Shown piece after piece: positions 10,884 to 22,620 of a DNA stretch of 64,000 nt. The translations under genes and the position numbers were made by a program. Location of the stretch: assembly GCF_010093535.1 (NCBI RefSeq), contig NW_022985163.1, positions 1,918,224 through 1,982,223 on the forward strand. The letters run 5' to 3'. Source of the DNA: Lindgomyces ingoldianus. Lineage: Eukaryota > Ascomycota > Dothideomycetes > Pleosporales > Lindgomycetaceae. The notes under the pieces are model-generated. The model saw only the letters and a list, made by a program, of their open reading frames with translations, was not told the origin of the DNA and made no database searches. Positions within the stretch are counted from its first letter, which is position 1. Every line of letters starts with the position of its first letter.

Positions 10884-12577
10884 TAATAATAAAAATGTTT
10901 TATATATTATTAATATAAACACATTATTTTAGGCTGCTATATTTCTAAAATCTATGTCTGCATAAGATACCTAGGATGTACTATGCAAATGCTAGATTAA
11001 CACCTATTAAAGACCTCTAGACTATATTATACATAACCTTAGTATAAACTTTGCTTTAAAAAATTTTTAAGCTTATATAAAAATTATAAGAGCTATATAT
11101 AAGCAGATGGCTGTAAAAGCATATTAGGCAGTTAGACAAGTTAAGCGCGCGCACACACCTCTCTAATAAGCGTTTAACATCTTAAAGACTAAGCTAGGTG
11201 ACTATATAGATAATAAGGCTATCCTGCAGATAGCAGTTAAGGCTCTAAACAACACAGCTAGCCTGCATAGTCTAGTACCCACGCTGCTAGTCTTTAGAGC
11301 ATACCTAAGAATTAACCTAGACTTTTTACTATTACTAAACATTATTACATAAGCAAGCGCTGTATAAAAGGTAATAAAAATACTTTAAAAAGACTATATA
11401 AAAGTAAACATTAATTATATAATTAACACTTATAATAGTTTTATAACATATAAAGTTTTTAACTTTCTCTTTAGCTTAAAGATTATAGCAGAGGAAGAAA
11501 AAAGGCTAGACTAGCCTATATAAAATTAAGAGCGTTAAGAAAAGAGATATTATTATTAAAAAAAATAGCCTACTAAAGCTCTAATATACGCAGGTTAAAC
11601 TATACTATAAAGAAAAGAAGAAAGATAACTTACTTATAACAGATAACTTAAATAAACTAATCTCTGTATAAAAAGATTTCTTAAAAAAGAAGAAAAAAAA
11701 ACAGCCTTATAAGAATGTTATAAAGGTAGACCTAGAGCCTACTATAGAGTAAGCCTCTTAGGATAGCAATGCCGCACTAGTGCAAAAGGAAGATATAGAT
11801 ACTAGGAAAAGTAAAAGGTAAAGAAAACCTGTATAAAGTCTAGACTAGGTATTTTTAACCTAGAAAAAGAAAAATAATTAAGCCTTATTTATTAAGCTTT
11901 ATATAAATAGTGTAATTACTACACCTAAAGAACTATTTAAAGAATTAGACTATATAAAGATAGACACTTTAATTACTAATAGCACTTTTAAGGTTATAGT
12001 GTATAACTTAATAAGGTATAAAAGTTAGATTTTTAACCTCTACCTTATATAAAAAGTAAAAGGTAAAATAACTTAACTATATAAGAAATTCTACCTAGTG
12101 TTTGCTAGCTACTTAAATAAAAAAAAGAATTTTTTTTTACTTAGTTACTAACTATCTAGAGAATAAGCTAGAGACTACTGTTAGCTATAAAAGTAAGCCT
12201 AAGAGCTATATATAGAATGCATTTTAAACTACATAATATTACATAAGTATACATTTAATTAATAAATAAGCTTATGTGCACACTATACATAAAGCTACTA
12301 AAGAAGATGCGCTAGAGCTTTCTACTAAATACAATACTCTAAGTTGTACAACCCTTATATAGAGCTGCTAAATCAAGACTGTATTAGTTTAAGACATACT
12401 ATAACTATTATAAAGAAAAGCTACGCATGCACATTTTTTTATACAACTTCTACTTTTTAATTACTAATAAAGAAGAGCACACTTTTAGTATTACTAGCTT
12501 ATAAATAGATAACACTTTAAGCATTATAATAAAAAATTTTGCATAAAAAAAAAAAAACTATAAAAAGTAAAGTTTTG
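10884..12577 (+). pseudogene. Copia A: integrase to reverse transcriptase relic
   Basis: This continues the copia A polyprotein after pogo A1. Integrase runs from about 10930 to 11450 and includes the conserved run ALQMAVKAL-like (ILQIAVKAL at 11221-11247). An acidic linker follows. RT begins near 11830 with the VITTP-x-E-x-F segment typical of a common fungal copia clade. Near 12496-12530 the frame reads GL-IDNTLSI, corresponding to the TDD active site with the second Asp changed to Asn. The relic is interrupted at 12577 by a short LTR-like element whose target TTTTG is duplicated. Confidence 0.87.
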
Positions 12578-12704
12578 TGTAAGGACAGGGCTCCGCACCA
12601 CTCTGCTAATACAACTAAAAGGTACGAATAATTAACTAACGTTGATTTTCAGGTGCAGAATAGTATATATACCTGTCGCACGTAAGCGCCATCTCAGCCT
12701 TACA
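12578..12704. repeat. Short LTR-like element, copy 1 (127 bp)
   Basis: The ends are TGTAAGG and CCTTACA, with the 5-bp duplication TTTTG on both sides (12573-12577 and 12705-12709). It contains a TATATATAC box and an inverted-repeat centre (AACGTTGATT). It is in the opposite orientation to the copies at 25977 and 58757 and lacks one of their two 24-25 bp end repeats. TG...CA ends and a 5-bp duplication fit a very small solo LTR. A MITE is an alternative. Confidence 0.85.
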
Positions 12705-14303
12705 TTTTGCATAAAAAGTAAAACTATTCTAGTAAAAAAGCAGCTTATTAAGTTTAATAGTAAAAGAATTAAACTTACACACAACATAGTAGTTCTTACT
12801 TAAAAAAGATAAGTAAGCTACCTTTATATAATTAACTTAAAAAATAAAGATGCTGTATAATAATATATTAAGTAATATGTAAAAAAGTATATATTACATC
12901 TATATATTAACTAGAGGTAGCATTTAACTTATCTATTACTACATAAACTATAGACCTTTTATATAATAACATTAACACACTTAACATATAAATTTAATAG
13001 TAAATAGATAATAGTAAGTGTAGTCTTACTTTTTTACTATTACAGCTTAATTATGCAAAGCTGTTTATTTTTATAAATAAATTATTTACTAATAATAAAA
13101 ACTTTAGCTTATAGCTAAGATTTTTAATTATATTAAGTAATAAAAACTATATAAAGTAAAGCAACTACTTTAAAATACTAGGTAATATTATACACTAGAA
13201 TTCTACTAAGTGTAAAAGAGTAACTAGGAGTGTTCTTACTAGTAAACTGTATAGAATAGTTAAAAAGTTTAATAATGTAATTACTCTTAGTATAACTTTA
13301 TAGTAAATTATATAAACACTTAAACTACTACTAATTCTAGTAGTAATCTATATAAATTTAAAGTTTTTATATAATTACCTTATTAAGCTAGGCACTACTA
13401 GTAAAAAGTAACTTATAATTAACATTATGTTACTCTATAAATTATATAAAAAAAGAGAAATTACTAAGATTAAGTAGATTAATAGTAAAAATAACTTAGT
13501 AAATGCATATATAAAGAAAACACTAAATTAGGCTCTTTAATTATTAGTTCTAACTAACTGCCTTTCTGTTTAGATAGAAGCATCTGTAGACTAGCTAGAT
13601 TCTGTGCGCAAAGATGCTTTAGACTAACTAGACTAACAACACCTTTATATAAAGCCTATCTTTTTTATTTTTTTTATTATACACACTTATTTTTTTAGTA
13701 TAAGATTAGAAAAGAAAGATATATAAAAAAAGTAGTTTATTTATCTAGTACACAGGAAAAGAAAAGCTACTAGCTCCTCCCCTCTAGAACACACCACCCC
13801 TTATGTGTAGTAGTTACAATGCAGACCACAGCTCTGCTATACGCACAAGGCGTAGGCATTAGCCTAAAAGTTAGCTAGCATATAACACTTAATAAAGAAA
13901 AAAGCACTAGTAGTGCTACTATAATAATAAACACATAGAGTTGCTAGAACTTAACTACAACTTTAGACTAAAACTGCATAAAAGTACCCCTTATAACGCA
14001 CAACCTTTGCTGCCTATAGCTATAGATTAGTGCTAGCAGGCAAGATAACATTAATATTATAAAATAGTAAAGCTGCTACATGCTGCTTTTTAGCCTATCT
14101 ATAATTAGCATTTTATATAAAAAGGAAGTAAAAGAGCTAAAGAATCTATATGTTTATGCTAAAATGCTAAATAAACTACTAATTAGTAGCAGAACTAGTT
14201 AGAAAGGTAACATAGATGCGCCCTAGGCTGCTAGACTGCACAAGAACGTTAAAGACGCCCGCACTAACAGCGCTAGAGGTAGAGGAGGAAGGCTAGAGAG
14301 ACA

Positions 14304-14354
<51 letters not shown>

Positions 14355-14795
14355 GCAGGAGTCTGTTACTATTAGCACTGTATAAAAAAAAAAAGAGCTA
14401 GGGAATTATACAGTAGGGCTTAAAAAGTAAAGGATAAAGAAGAGAAAGTAAAGAAAAAGAGAAGACCTTATTATATACACCTCCCTACGCACCTGCCTAT
14501 GTAAAGATCCTACACTATTCTAGCATAAAACCCTATATAAAATAGTTTATACACTACTAAATTACTTACAAAGTAAGCGCATAAAGGCTAGATAATAATA
14601 GCTTAAAACACTTTACACTATTTATAAAGCTATTTACATAGTGTAACTAGCCTATTCTAATATATAGCATTACTAAGGCAAGTCTTAATAAATAAAGTAG
14701 AGTAAAGGCAAAATATAATTAGATAGACTTATATAGACAGAAGAGAGGTAACATGTATAAAAAGCAACTCTTTAAACAAAAAGAAAAGTTGCTAG
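12705..14795 (+). pseudogene. Copia A: end of RT, RNase H and 3' untranslated region
   Basis: The copia frame resumes after the short element with the post-active-site RT region. It continues to about 13500 through segments that match the RNase H part of this fungal copia clade only loosely, because almost every Gln, Trp and Gly codon is altered. From about 13560 to 14795 I see no recognisable domain. That stretch includes a CT/GT microsatellite and is probably an untranslated tail. An A-rich purine run near 14777-14790 just before the 3' LTR is the likely plus-strand primer site. Confidence 0.75.
14304..14352 (+). repeat. (CT)n(GT)n compound microsatellite
   Basis: About 21 bases of alternating CT are followed directly by about 28 bases of alternating GT. 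The GT tract keeps TpG on this strand (CpA on the other), the dinucleotide that RIP removes nearly everywhere nearby. Confidence 0.97.
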
Positions 14796-15074
14796 TGTCT
14801 GTACATAGTAGCAGCATTATAATCTAGATATAAGTAATTGTGTATAAGCAGAACTATATATCTATGTTACATAATGCTTATGTGTAAACCTTTATGCGCA
14901 AACATCTAAAATCCCCCTTTTTCTCTATATAGAGGAAAGATAAGAGTAATAGAACTAGAAACATGTTGCCTTTACCTTACCTACCTTATATACTGTGCAC
15001 ACTGTACACCACTCTTACTTTTGCTACTTAAGTGCTTATACTATAAGCAGCTAGCTGTCAGAGCCTATTCAACA
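14796..15074 (+). repeat. 3' LTR of copia A
   Basis: It starts TGTCTGTACATAGTAG and ends ATTCAACA (279 bp), followed by the target duplication GTTAG. Its left (inward-facing) part is RIP-mutated where the 5' LTR is not. Its outer end (TGTCAGAGCCTATTCAACA) is less mutated than the inward end of the 5' LTR. Confidence 0.92.
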
Positions 15075-15079
15075 GTTAG

Positions 15080-16812
15080 CAATTTAAAAGTACACTTTAC
15101 ACTAGTAAGTAAAAAAAAAATAGCTTTATATTTAATAAACATAAAGTCATGTTCTTAGTAGAGTGTTATAAGTACTCTATTTTTTTTTAGCATGCTTATA
15201 TGTAGTGTATAGTTAAGTTTTAACTACTATAGTCCTTTTTCTTTTAAATAAGCTTTTAAAATAATATTAATGTAAAATCTTTTTACTATAACTACTTTTT
15301 ATAGTGTAAGATTTTTTATGCGCTTTTTTTATGCTTTATTTAACACCTTTTTAAGCTTTCTAGTTTTTATTCTCTAGATTAAAAATAACTAGGTGCTAGC
15401 TTTTACTATATGTAAACCTTAAGCTTTTTTAAATAACTTAGGTATAAGTAGCTTTATACTATTTACTAAGTGCGTAGCACTTTTATTATCTAGAATTATG
15501 CTTATAAAGAGTAAGTAAGTGTTAAAATCTATAGTTATGTGCATTTTTAGTTTTACTAAAAGCGCTAGGTTAATAAGTGTAGTAATAATGCTTCTTAAAA
15601 ATGCTAGCTTATTTAATCCTTTAATAGCTTTTAAAGTAGAGGAGGCTCTATCTAGAATTATATAGCCTTTTTTAAGTAGTACAGCTTTTACTTTCTTATG
15701 CTGCGCTTACTTAAGCCTTTTAAGGATCTTCTAGTGTGCAGTTTTACTAAGCTTCTTTAGCTTTTTAGTAACTACTAATATAAAGTCTCTACAGTCTGCT
15801 GCTTTTTATAGATAAAGAGATTACTCTAGAGCTCTACATAGGCACAGGTAGCCTAATTAGGCTAAAATAGATTAGGCTAAATTATTATCTAATTATCTGC
15901 TAAGTGTTGTAAATATGCCTATGCCTTAGTTACTTACGCGTAGGGAGTGCTTTTAAAGCATTATTAAAAAAATTTTGCTAATTTTCTAGATTATTAAAGG
16001 TTTTTTACTAAGTGCGCTAGCTTCTATAACCCTCTAGTGCATAAAGCGCGCCTAGTCTAGTGTAAGCTTTAGAGCTAGGGCGTCTAGGAAGTCCTATGCA
16101 GCTAGCTAGCCTTCTATATTAAGAATCTTGTAGGTCCTTGCCTTAGTGTATAAGAAGTGCTACTACTAGTACTAAGCTTTTAGAGTTATAGTGCTATACT
16201 TTGCTTTAGTAAGGTAAGCTTTATACTCTACTTATATAAGATTCTTTATGCTTATGTCTATTAGTGCTAGCTTTTGTTTTAAGGCTTATATAAGTGCTTA
16301 TAAGGTAAATTAGTTCTCTAATATAAGCTGCATTATTATAAGTTTTAGGAGCTTTAGTGCAATAGTTGCATTAACCTAGTTCTAGATTGTCTAAAAACGT
16401 GTTACGCAGGAAGCCTAGTTGCTTAATTAAGCTTAGTACTTAGTAATATTAGTCTAGTACTGTACGTTAGCCTTTTTTAGAGGGTTTTTAGCAGTAATTA
16501 CTCTAAGTGTAGGCATCTTTAAAGCGCTGTCTATAGGATTTAGAGTGTCTAGTCTATCTAGATTAATTATGTCCTATAGGTTTTTGCTAAGAGCATAGAA
16601 CTAGAGCTAGATAAACTAGAGAGGCTAGCTTATGTAGTCCTTAAGCTAGTACACTTCTGTTAAGAGAGAAGCATCTTAATTAGCTATAACATAAGCTTTA
16701 AAGGTAATAAGAATAAGTAAAGATAAGAAATAAAGCTTCTAAATAGCTTTTACTAGCGCTATAGTTATATAAAAAGAATTATCCTAAGTTCTTAAAGCGC
16801 TAGGCCTATAAC
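15080..16812 (-). pseudogene. Copia M: gag relic
   Basis: This is the 5' half of copia M, separated from its integrase/RT (2804-5560) by the copia A insertion. On the minus strand, starting soon after the LTR near 16700, a frame with only Gln-type stops runs for several hundred codons. It contains segments of the sort seen in copia Gag capsids (a run of mixed charged and Leu residues with QNQVNATIA near 16350-16400). No intact zinc knuckle is recognisable. Assignment rests mainly on position between the 5' LTR and pol and on frame continuity. Confidence 0.75.
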
Positions 16813-17009
16813 TATAAAGGATAAAATAGCCTAGCAGTAGCTGTTTAGAAGATTAGATAAAGTAACTCTGCTATCTAAGAGAGCTAAGGGCTCTCCTTAT
16901 ATACACTAAGCTTTAGAACATAATATCTCTAGATCCTGAGCTGCGTCCCAGGCTCTGAGCCCCAGTCCCAGGCTCTGAGCCCCAGCCAAGGCTCTTAGTA
17001 TACGCGACA
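16813..17009 (-). repeat. 5' LTR of copia M
   Basis: On the minus strand it starts TGTCGCGTATAC (right end 17009). It runs through two GC-rich ~22-bp repeats (CTCAGAGCCTGGGAC type) and a TATA-like stretch, and ends at 16813 where the solo LTR family reads CCTCCACA. The length is 197 bp, one repeat shorter than the solo LTR at 6384. The inner end is RIP-mutated and the outer end is not. The right flank, CTAGT, lies in a pogo transposase. Confidence 0.9.
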
Positions 17010-17428
17010 CTAGTGTTAGCGTAAAAAGAGATTATAGAGCTTTAAGTAGTAAATAAGGCTGCTATGTAACATAAATTGCATAAAAAAAAGTAGATTTAGG
17101 TAAAAAAGACTTTAATAGTTAAGAATAAAGCTTATCTAACTACTCTAAAGAAGTTTAGAGCGCATAGTAATAGGAAGAAGCTAAAGACGCAAGTGCGCGC
17201 TAAAAAAGGTAAGCTAAGTTAAAGGTAATATAAGCAGAGCAATTAGACTAGGCATAACTTATGTATATGTAAAAATGTAGTAGAAGTAGACTCTAAATAA
17301 TATCTTATGTGTTATTGCTTTATATAGGGCTAAAGTGGGCTGTTTTGCGCTAGAATAGGGTGGTTTTAGTGGGGGCTTGGCAAAAGTGGCCGGCCAACCT
17401 GTATGGCCGGCTAACCTGTTAGGTACGT
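17010..17428 (+). mobile_element. Pogo B0: 3' end of a Fot1/pogo-like transposon
   Basis: This is the C-terminal part of a pogo transposase, aligned to pogo A1 from about 10465, followed by the right terminal repeat. The repeat ends ACCTGTTAGGTACGT at 17428, and TA follows. This subfamily's repeat carries two TTGGCCGGCCAC-type modules in place of the GAGTCGCTCAC modules of subfamily A. A degraded Cys/His knuckle is near 17235-17275. The 5' part lies left of copia M, which inserted here, and so is off the window. Confidence 0.88.
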
Positions 17429-18958
17429 TACACTTTTTAAAGCTTGGATTTATTCTAATCTTATTAAAAGCTATATAAATATTAAACTTAGTAAAGATTA
17501 CTACTTTAGTAGGTCTTAATAAAAGTTTATTTATACACAGTATTAGATACACATTCTTATAAGTAAGAGTGTTAAGTTTGTAGTAATTAATATAGATATA
17601 TAAGTTGCTATTTAGTTTCTATATATAAAGAATAAAAGATGTAAAAGAGCTCTAACTCTGCTTAATAAAGCTATATTTTAGATTATTTATAATATATTTC
17701 TTTGTTACCTCTAGCTCCTTAAGGTTCTGTTTGTATAACAGACTATAACTGTTAGAGAGAGGCTCTATAAGAACAATCTTGTAGTTATATAGACAATGTA
17801 CTAGTAGCTAGTAAGCTGCAGTGTAGCTAAATACATCTTAGTACTAATAGTATTTAGAGAGTAATTAGATATTTACTAATGCTTTAGTTTTATATTTAGT
17901 GTTTAACTATAAAGCTTATTTATCTTTAATTAATTACTTAATTTTATAAATAAAAGTTAAAAAGAACTTATTCTTTTTTTTATATTAAAATAAAAAGCAT
18001 TTACTAAAATTATAGTAATAGTAGCTAAATAAACTTTCTTTAGACCTATTTTAGACTTTTTAATAGCTAAGTAAAAGAATAATTTAAGTGTCTTTAGGCT
18101 ATATATAATAAAAGATCTATATAATTTTAGTAGCCTTAGTAAACCCCTAATGTAGTAGATTATTAGGCTATATAACTGCTAAAATTAGTTCTTTTTTTAT
18201 AGTGTGTTATGTTATTTAATATCTAGCTCTACTTCTTTATTACGCGCAGGCTAGGTTAATTGCATAAGCAAGGGCAGCGCAGGTTTATAAGTAGAAGGAT
18301 ATTTACTAGGCTATATAATCTAATTCCTCTTTATATCTAGCTAAAGTTTAAAGCAACATAACTATTTAATGCTAATAATGCAATCTTAGAAGCTAAGGTT
18401 TATAATAATAAAAGAGTAGTTTTAGATGCTTTTACTATTAATTTATATATATAGGTAAATATACTAGTAAATAAGAACTTAGATCTAATCTTAAAAGCCC
18501 TTAACTATAACTTTAAATAGTAAGCATTAAATAAAAACATAAAAGCATTAAAATAATAACTTAGTAGTTATTAAGTTAATAAATAAAAAACTATAAGTGC
18601 TAGTATTAACTAAAAAATTTAAACAGACTCTAATGCTTTTTAAATATAAAATAGTAGAAACTTAGAAGTGTTTTCCTTTAAATAAGTCTAATAAATTAAT
18701 GTTTAATAAATTATACTTACTTAAGCTTAAAATAAAAAGTTTTTTAAGTGTTTTTATTTCTTATTTAAAATACATTTAAATTAAAATTATTTATATTTAT
18801 AAACTTCTTTTTAAATTCTTACTATTCTACTTTTATTTCTTATACTTTAGAAATAAGGTAGTTGCTAGTAAAATGTTCTAGTTTACTATAATTATAATAG
18901 TTACTAAAGTTGTCTGTCTTTTAGAGGCAGGTGTCTAGCTAGATTGTCTGTAGGTAAC
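17429..18958 (-). pseudogene. Gypsy X: protease/RT region relic
   Basis: On the minus strand, 17560 down to 17431 reads FTKFNIYIAFNKIRI, the RT segment TK-x-D-x-x-x-AF-x-x-IR with Asp changed to Asn. Just before it lies the LYI-x-x-NYYKLN segment, corresponding to the VDYRxLN motif. Upstream to 18958 the frame is heavily decayed. The relic is cut on the left by pogo B0 and on the right by gypsy G, and resumes at 24057. An open frame at 17259-17552 fuses X RT to pogo sequence by chance and is not a gene. Confidence 0.8.
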
Positions 18959-19564
18959 TGTTACGGCCAACGAACCGACTGTAATCTCCCTACCAGCTGT
19001 TCCTTACAGCCTGAGCGATCACAGATGGAAGGCGCTTAACCCCGTGTTAAGCGAATCACGTGACAAGACGGATGAGGAATGGCTCCAGCTTTTAGACAAA
19101 AGCCTAGCGGAATGTGTCATCTAATAAGACCACGAGCCTTGCAGGTCTGCAGGTTATGTAGGCTATGCAGGCAACAAGCATGCAAACATGCATAGCATGC
19201 ACTGCATGCAAACCCTATGTATATAGTTTTGATCACAACTATAGTTAGAGGGTTGTGATTACTATTTAGTCTTTACCTACTTAATAGACTAAGAGGCATT
19301 AATCCTTTCTAAAGAGGACAATTGCTGCCTTGTATATCTTGCACTATATATACCTTCTTTTCTATCCTTTTAGATCAGGTTTACTAGCTCCCTATACAGC
19401 CGCTGGGCTAAACCACAACCTGCCTTCCTAGAACCCGCCTTGCCTACACTCTGCTTAACAGACTGTACACCTGATCTAGCTAAGTTCTTCCCCTTTCTTG
19501 CTAACAACACTATAGGCTGTAGTGCTCCTAAAAATACTATTTTATTAGAGCAAGGATTGTAACA
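18959..19564 (+). repeat. 5' LTR of gypsy G
   Basis: TGTTACGGCC...GATTGTAACA, 606 bp, with TGTTAC/GTAACA ends. A TATA-like TATATATACC is near 19347-19356. The left ~180 bp keep CpG and TpG; the right part is RIP-mutated. Confidence 0.95.
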
Positions 19565-19584
19565 GTAATCACCGCCACCTATAA

Positions 19585-22500
19585 AGTATGGCTACTACCA
19601 CCTTAGATATCAGCATGACAGGTGCCTCAGCCGCTAGCACCAGCCAGATCCCCACAGTAACTAAAGAGGCACAGAACTAGCAGATACTGTATCTCCGCAA
19701 CAAGCTAGAACAGCTTAAACAACACCTTCAGCAACAAGCACAACAAGGGCCCTCTAACATCCACTAATTACAGGCCCTTTAGCTAGAGGTGGCTAATCTT
19801 AGAAACACAACCCTAGGAAGAAACAAAACTACAGAAGTTCCCCTGCTAGAAACCTAAAGCACGCGCTGTTCGCATAATAAAGGAAGAACTAGAGGAAGTC
19901 TCCTTTAAAGAATTTAAGAAAGAAAGAGACTTAGATTAGGTAGAAATCTACTAAATAGCAGAAGAACCTAAGAAAGACCTACCTAAGAAATACTAAGGCT
20001 ACAAGAATATGTTTATAACCCCTAAAAACCTAGGAGAGTTACCTCTACATTAGCCCCAGGACCACGCAATTAACCTTAAACCTAACCCTTAGCTAAAGAC
20101 ACATAAACTACGCCCTCTTACAGCAGCTTAGAAAGAAGCGCTACAGGAATACGTAGACTGCATGCTAGCAAGAGGCTATATCTAAGAAAGCAAAAGCTCT
20201 ATAGCATTAGCAGTAGTCTTTGCAAAAAATAAAAATAAAAAAGTAAGAGTCTATTAAGACTACTAAACTCTAAATAAAAACACTATAAAAAACTAATTCT
20301 TTCTTCTTATTATTTAAAACATTATAAACTAATTAAAAAGAACTACACACTTTATAAAATTTAACGTCTAAGACAGATTTAATAAAATAAAGATAAAAGA
20401 AAGACATAAATAAATAATAGCCTTTAAAACCTTATAAGCACTCTATAAGCTTCTAGTTATGCTATTTAGGCTTATAAATGCTCTTACAACTTTCTAAAGA
20501 GTAATTAACACTGCGCTTAACCTATACCTAGACATCTTTATCTTAGTTCACCTAGACAACATTCTTATCTACACAAAAGAAGATAAGCTAGACTACGTAG
20601 CTAAAGTATAATTAGTACTAGATAAACTCTAAGAATACAGACTCTACCTACAGCTAAAAAAATGCAAATTTAATGTATAAAAAACTAACTACCTTAGATT
20701 TATTATTAACAAAAAAAATAAAAATAGACTCTACTAAAGTAAGTAAAGTACTTAAATAGCTAACACTAAAAACTATTATAAAAATTAAAGAATTTCTAGA
20801 AGGTACTAGATATGTATAAAGAATAATTAAAAACTATTCTAAGATTACGCTACCCCTTATAGATGCTACTTTAAAAGAAAGATCTACGCAGAAATTTATA
20901 TAAACTATAGAAATAGAAAATGCTTTCTAGAAATTAAAATAAATTATAATAAGTTATTCTATCTTTTAAATGTATAATTTTACTTTAGAAACTAAAGTGC
21001 ATACTAATGCCTCCTTTTAAGCAGAAGAAGCAGCACTCTCTTAAAAATAAGAAAATAGCTAGTAGCACCCTATAGCCTACTATTTAGCAAAGTTTACACT
21101 ATTAAAACAAAAATACACTATCTCTAATAAAGAACTAAAAGCTATAGTTAATACATGCAGAAATTAAAAAGTAGAACTTTAAAGCCTTAGCTAATAATTT
21201 ATAATCTTTACTAACTACATAAACCTTGTTACTTTCCTTACTACTAAAAAACTCTTGCTAATGCATGTATAATAGGCTATAGAACTAGCACAATTTAACT
21301 TTATTATTAAACATGTGGCTAGAAGTAGTAACTAATAAGTAGACACTCTTAGCTAACACTCTAACTACTTTAAAAAAAATAAAAAGAATTCTAAGAAATT
21401 TATAATCTTTAAAGAAACTTTAAAAGGCTTAGTCTATGAAGAACTAAACTAAAAAAAACTACTATGTTCCCTTATAATAGTTAAATAAGAATAAAAAAAC
21501 TTAATAAAAGAATATTATAAAGCTTTTATGTTTAGACACTTAGAAATTAGATTACTGCAGAAAAGAAATTAAAAATGCTATACTCTAAAAAGTGCCCTAA
21601 CTAAAGCATCTTTGCACTAAAGTCTTATAGGAATGCAACACCTGCAATAAAAACAATCTATAGAGACACAAACCCTATAGGCTACTCTAACTAATTACAG
21701 CGCTAAGTTAACTATAAAATATAATAACTATAGATTTTATTACTAGACTACTACTGTTATAAGAACCTAGCACAGAAAGACTCTATAATATAATTACATA
21801 AGTTATTAATAAAACTACTAAGTTTATCTATTTATAGCTAATAGAAAAAAGCATTACAGCTAAAGAATTTATATTTAAATTAGAAAAGAATATTTTAGCT
21901 ACTTATAGCTGCCTTAGAGTGATTATCTCTAACTATAATAAACTATTTATAAGCAAATACTAGGCAGCAGCAGTTAAATATTTAAGAATTAACTATAAGC
22001 TCTTTATAGCCTATTACTTACAAACAGACAGACAAACAAAAAGAGTAAACATAAAAGTAAAAAAATACCTACGCAAATATATGTTATATAAATAAGATAA
22101 TTAGGCAGAATAGCTACTAATAGCATAACTTGCAATTAACACTACAGAATCTGCTACTACTAAGGAAACTCTGTATAGAGCTAATTTTAGATATTCCCTA
22201 CAATATAAACCCTAAGGCACACAGCTAACAGACCCTCTAGAAGCTATTAATTAAACTACTAAACTTCTAAAACTACATTGAAAACTAACTAGAGAAGCAT
22301 AGTTAGCCTAAGATGCTATAAAAAAGGCAGTAAATTAAAAACGCTAGCTAGCACTAGAAATCTACCCTAAGAACTATATATAACTAAATATAGAAAACCT
22401 TAAAACACTAAGACCCTCTAGGAAGCTTACTAAAAAACATATAAAACTCTATAAAGTTATACAGACGTGTTCTAGCATTTACAAACTTAAGCTACCTAAA

Positions 22501-22620
22501 GAAATGCAGATACACCTCTAGTTCTACATCTCTAAGCTTAAACTTACGCCTAAGACTATTCTACTAGCAACTACTAAATAAAAAGAAAAAGAAAAAGAAT
22601 ATAAAGTTAAATAAATTTTA
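19585..22620 (+). pseudogene. Gypsy G: truncated gag joined to pol (RT, RNase H, integrase)
   Basis: The frame starts at an ATG (19589) and reads about 90 codons of gag N-terminus rich in Thr, Ser and Gln (coiled-coil-like QQ-rich run at 19710-19760). Near 19808 it passes into pol without capsid, knuckle or protease. RT motifs are ALAVVF (~20206), FIKFNVQDRF (~20353) and the active site LVHLDNILIY at 20543-20572, in which the second catalytic Asp is Asn. RNase H lies near 20990-21330. Integrase begins with a degraded HHCC near 21600 and DFIT near 21730, with QTDRQTKRVN near 22020. The end is about 22620. TAG/TAA stops occur throughout, mostly at Gln positions. Confidence 0.88.

Larger units (their letters stand above)
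5561..15074 (+). mobile_element. Copia A: full-length, nested Ty1/copia retrotransposon
   Basis: This is a complete element bounded by two TG...CA LTRs (5561-5840 and 14796-15074). It is flanked by the 5-bp duplication GTTAG at 5556-5560 and 15075-15079. Its own length is about 7.3 kb once a solo LTR, pogo A1 and a short LTR-like insert are removed. The order gag with CCHC knuckle, pre-integrase, integrase, RT, RNase H is that of Ty1/copia. It sits inside copia M. A second, truncated copy (A') begins at 59890. All coding parts are destroyed by RIP. Confidence 0.95.

Noticed and set aside
17259..17552. Minus-strand open frame of 97 codons
   Set aside because: It joins gypsy X RT to the pogo B0 terminal repeat in a chance fusion across an insertion boundary.
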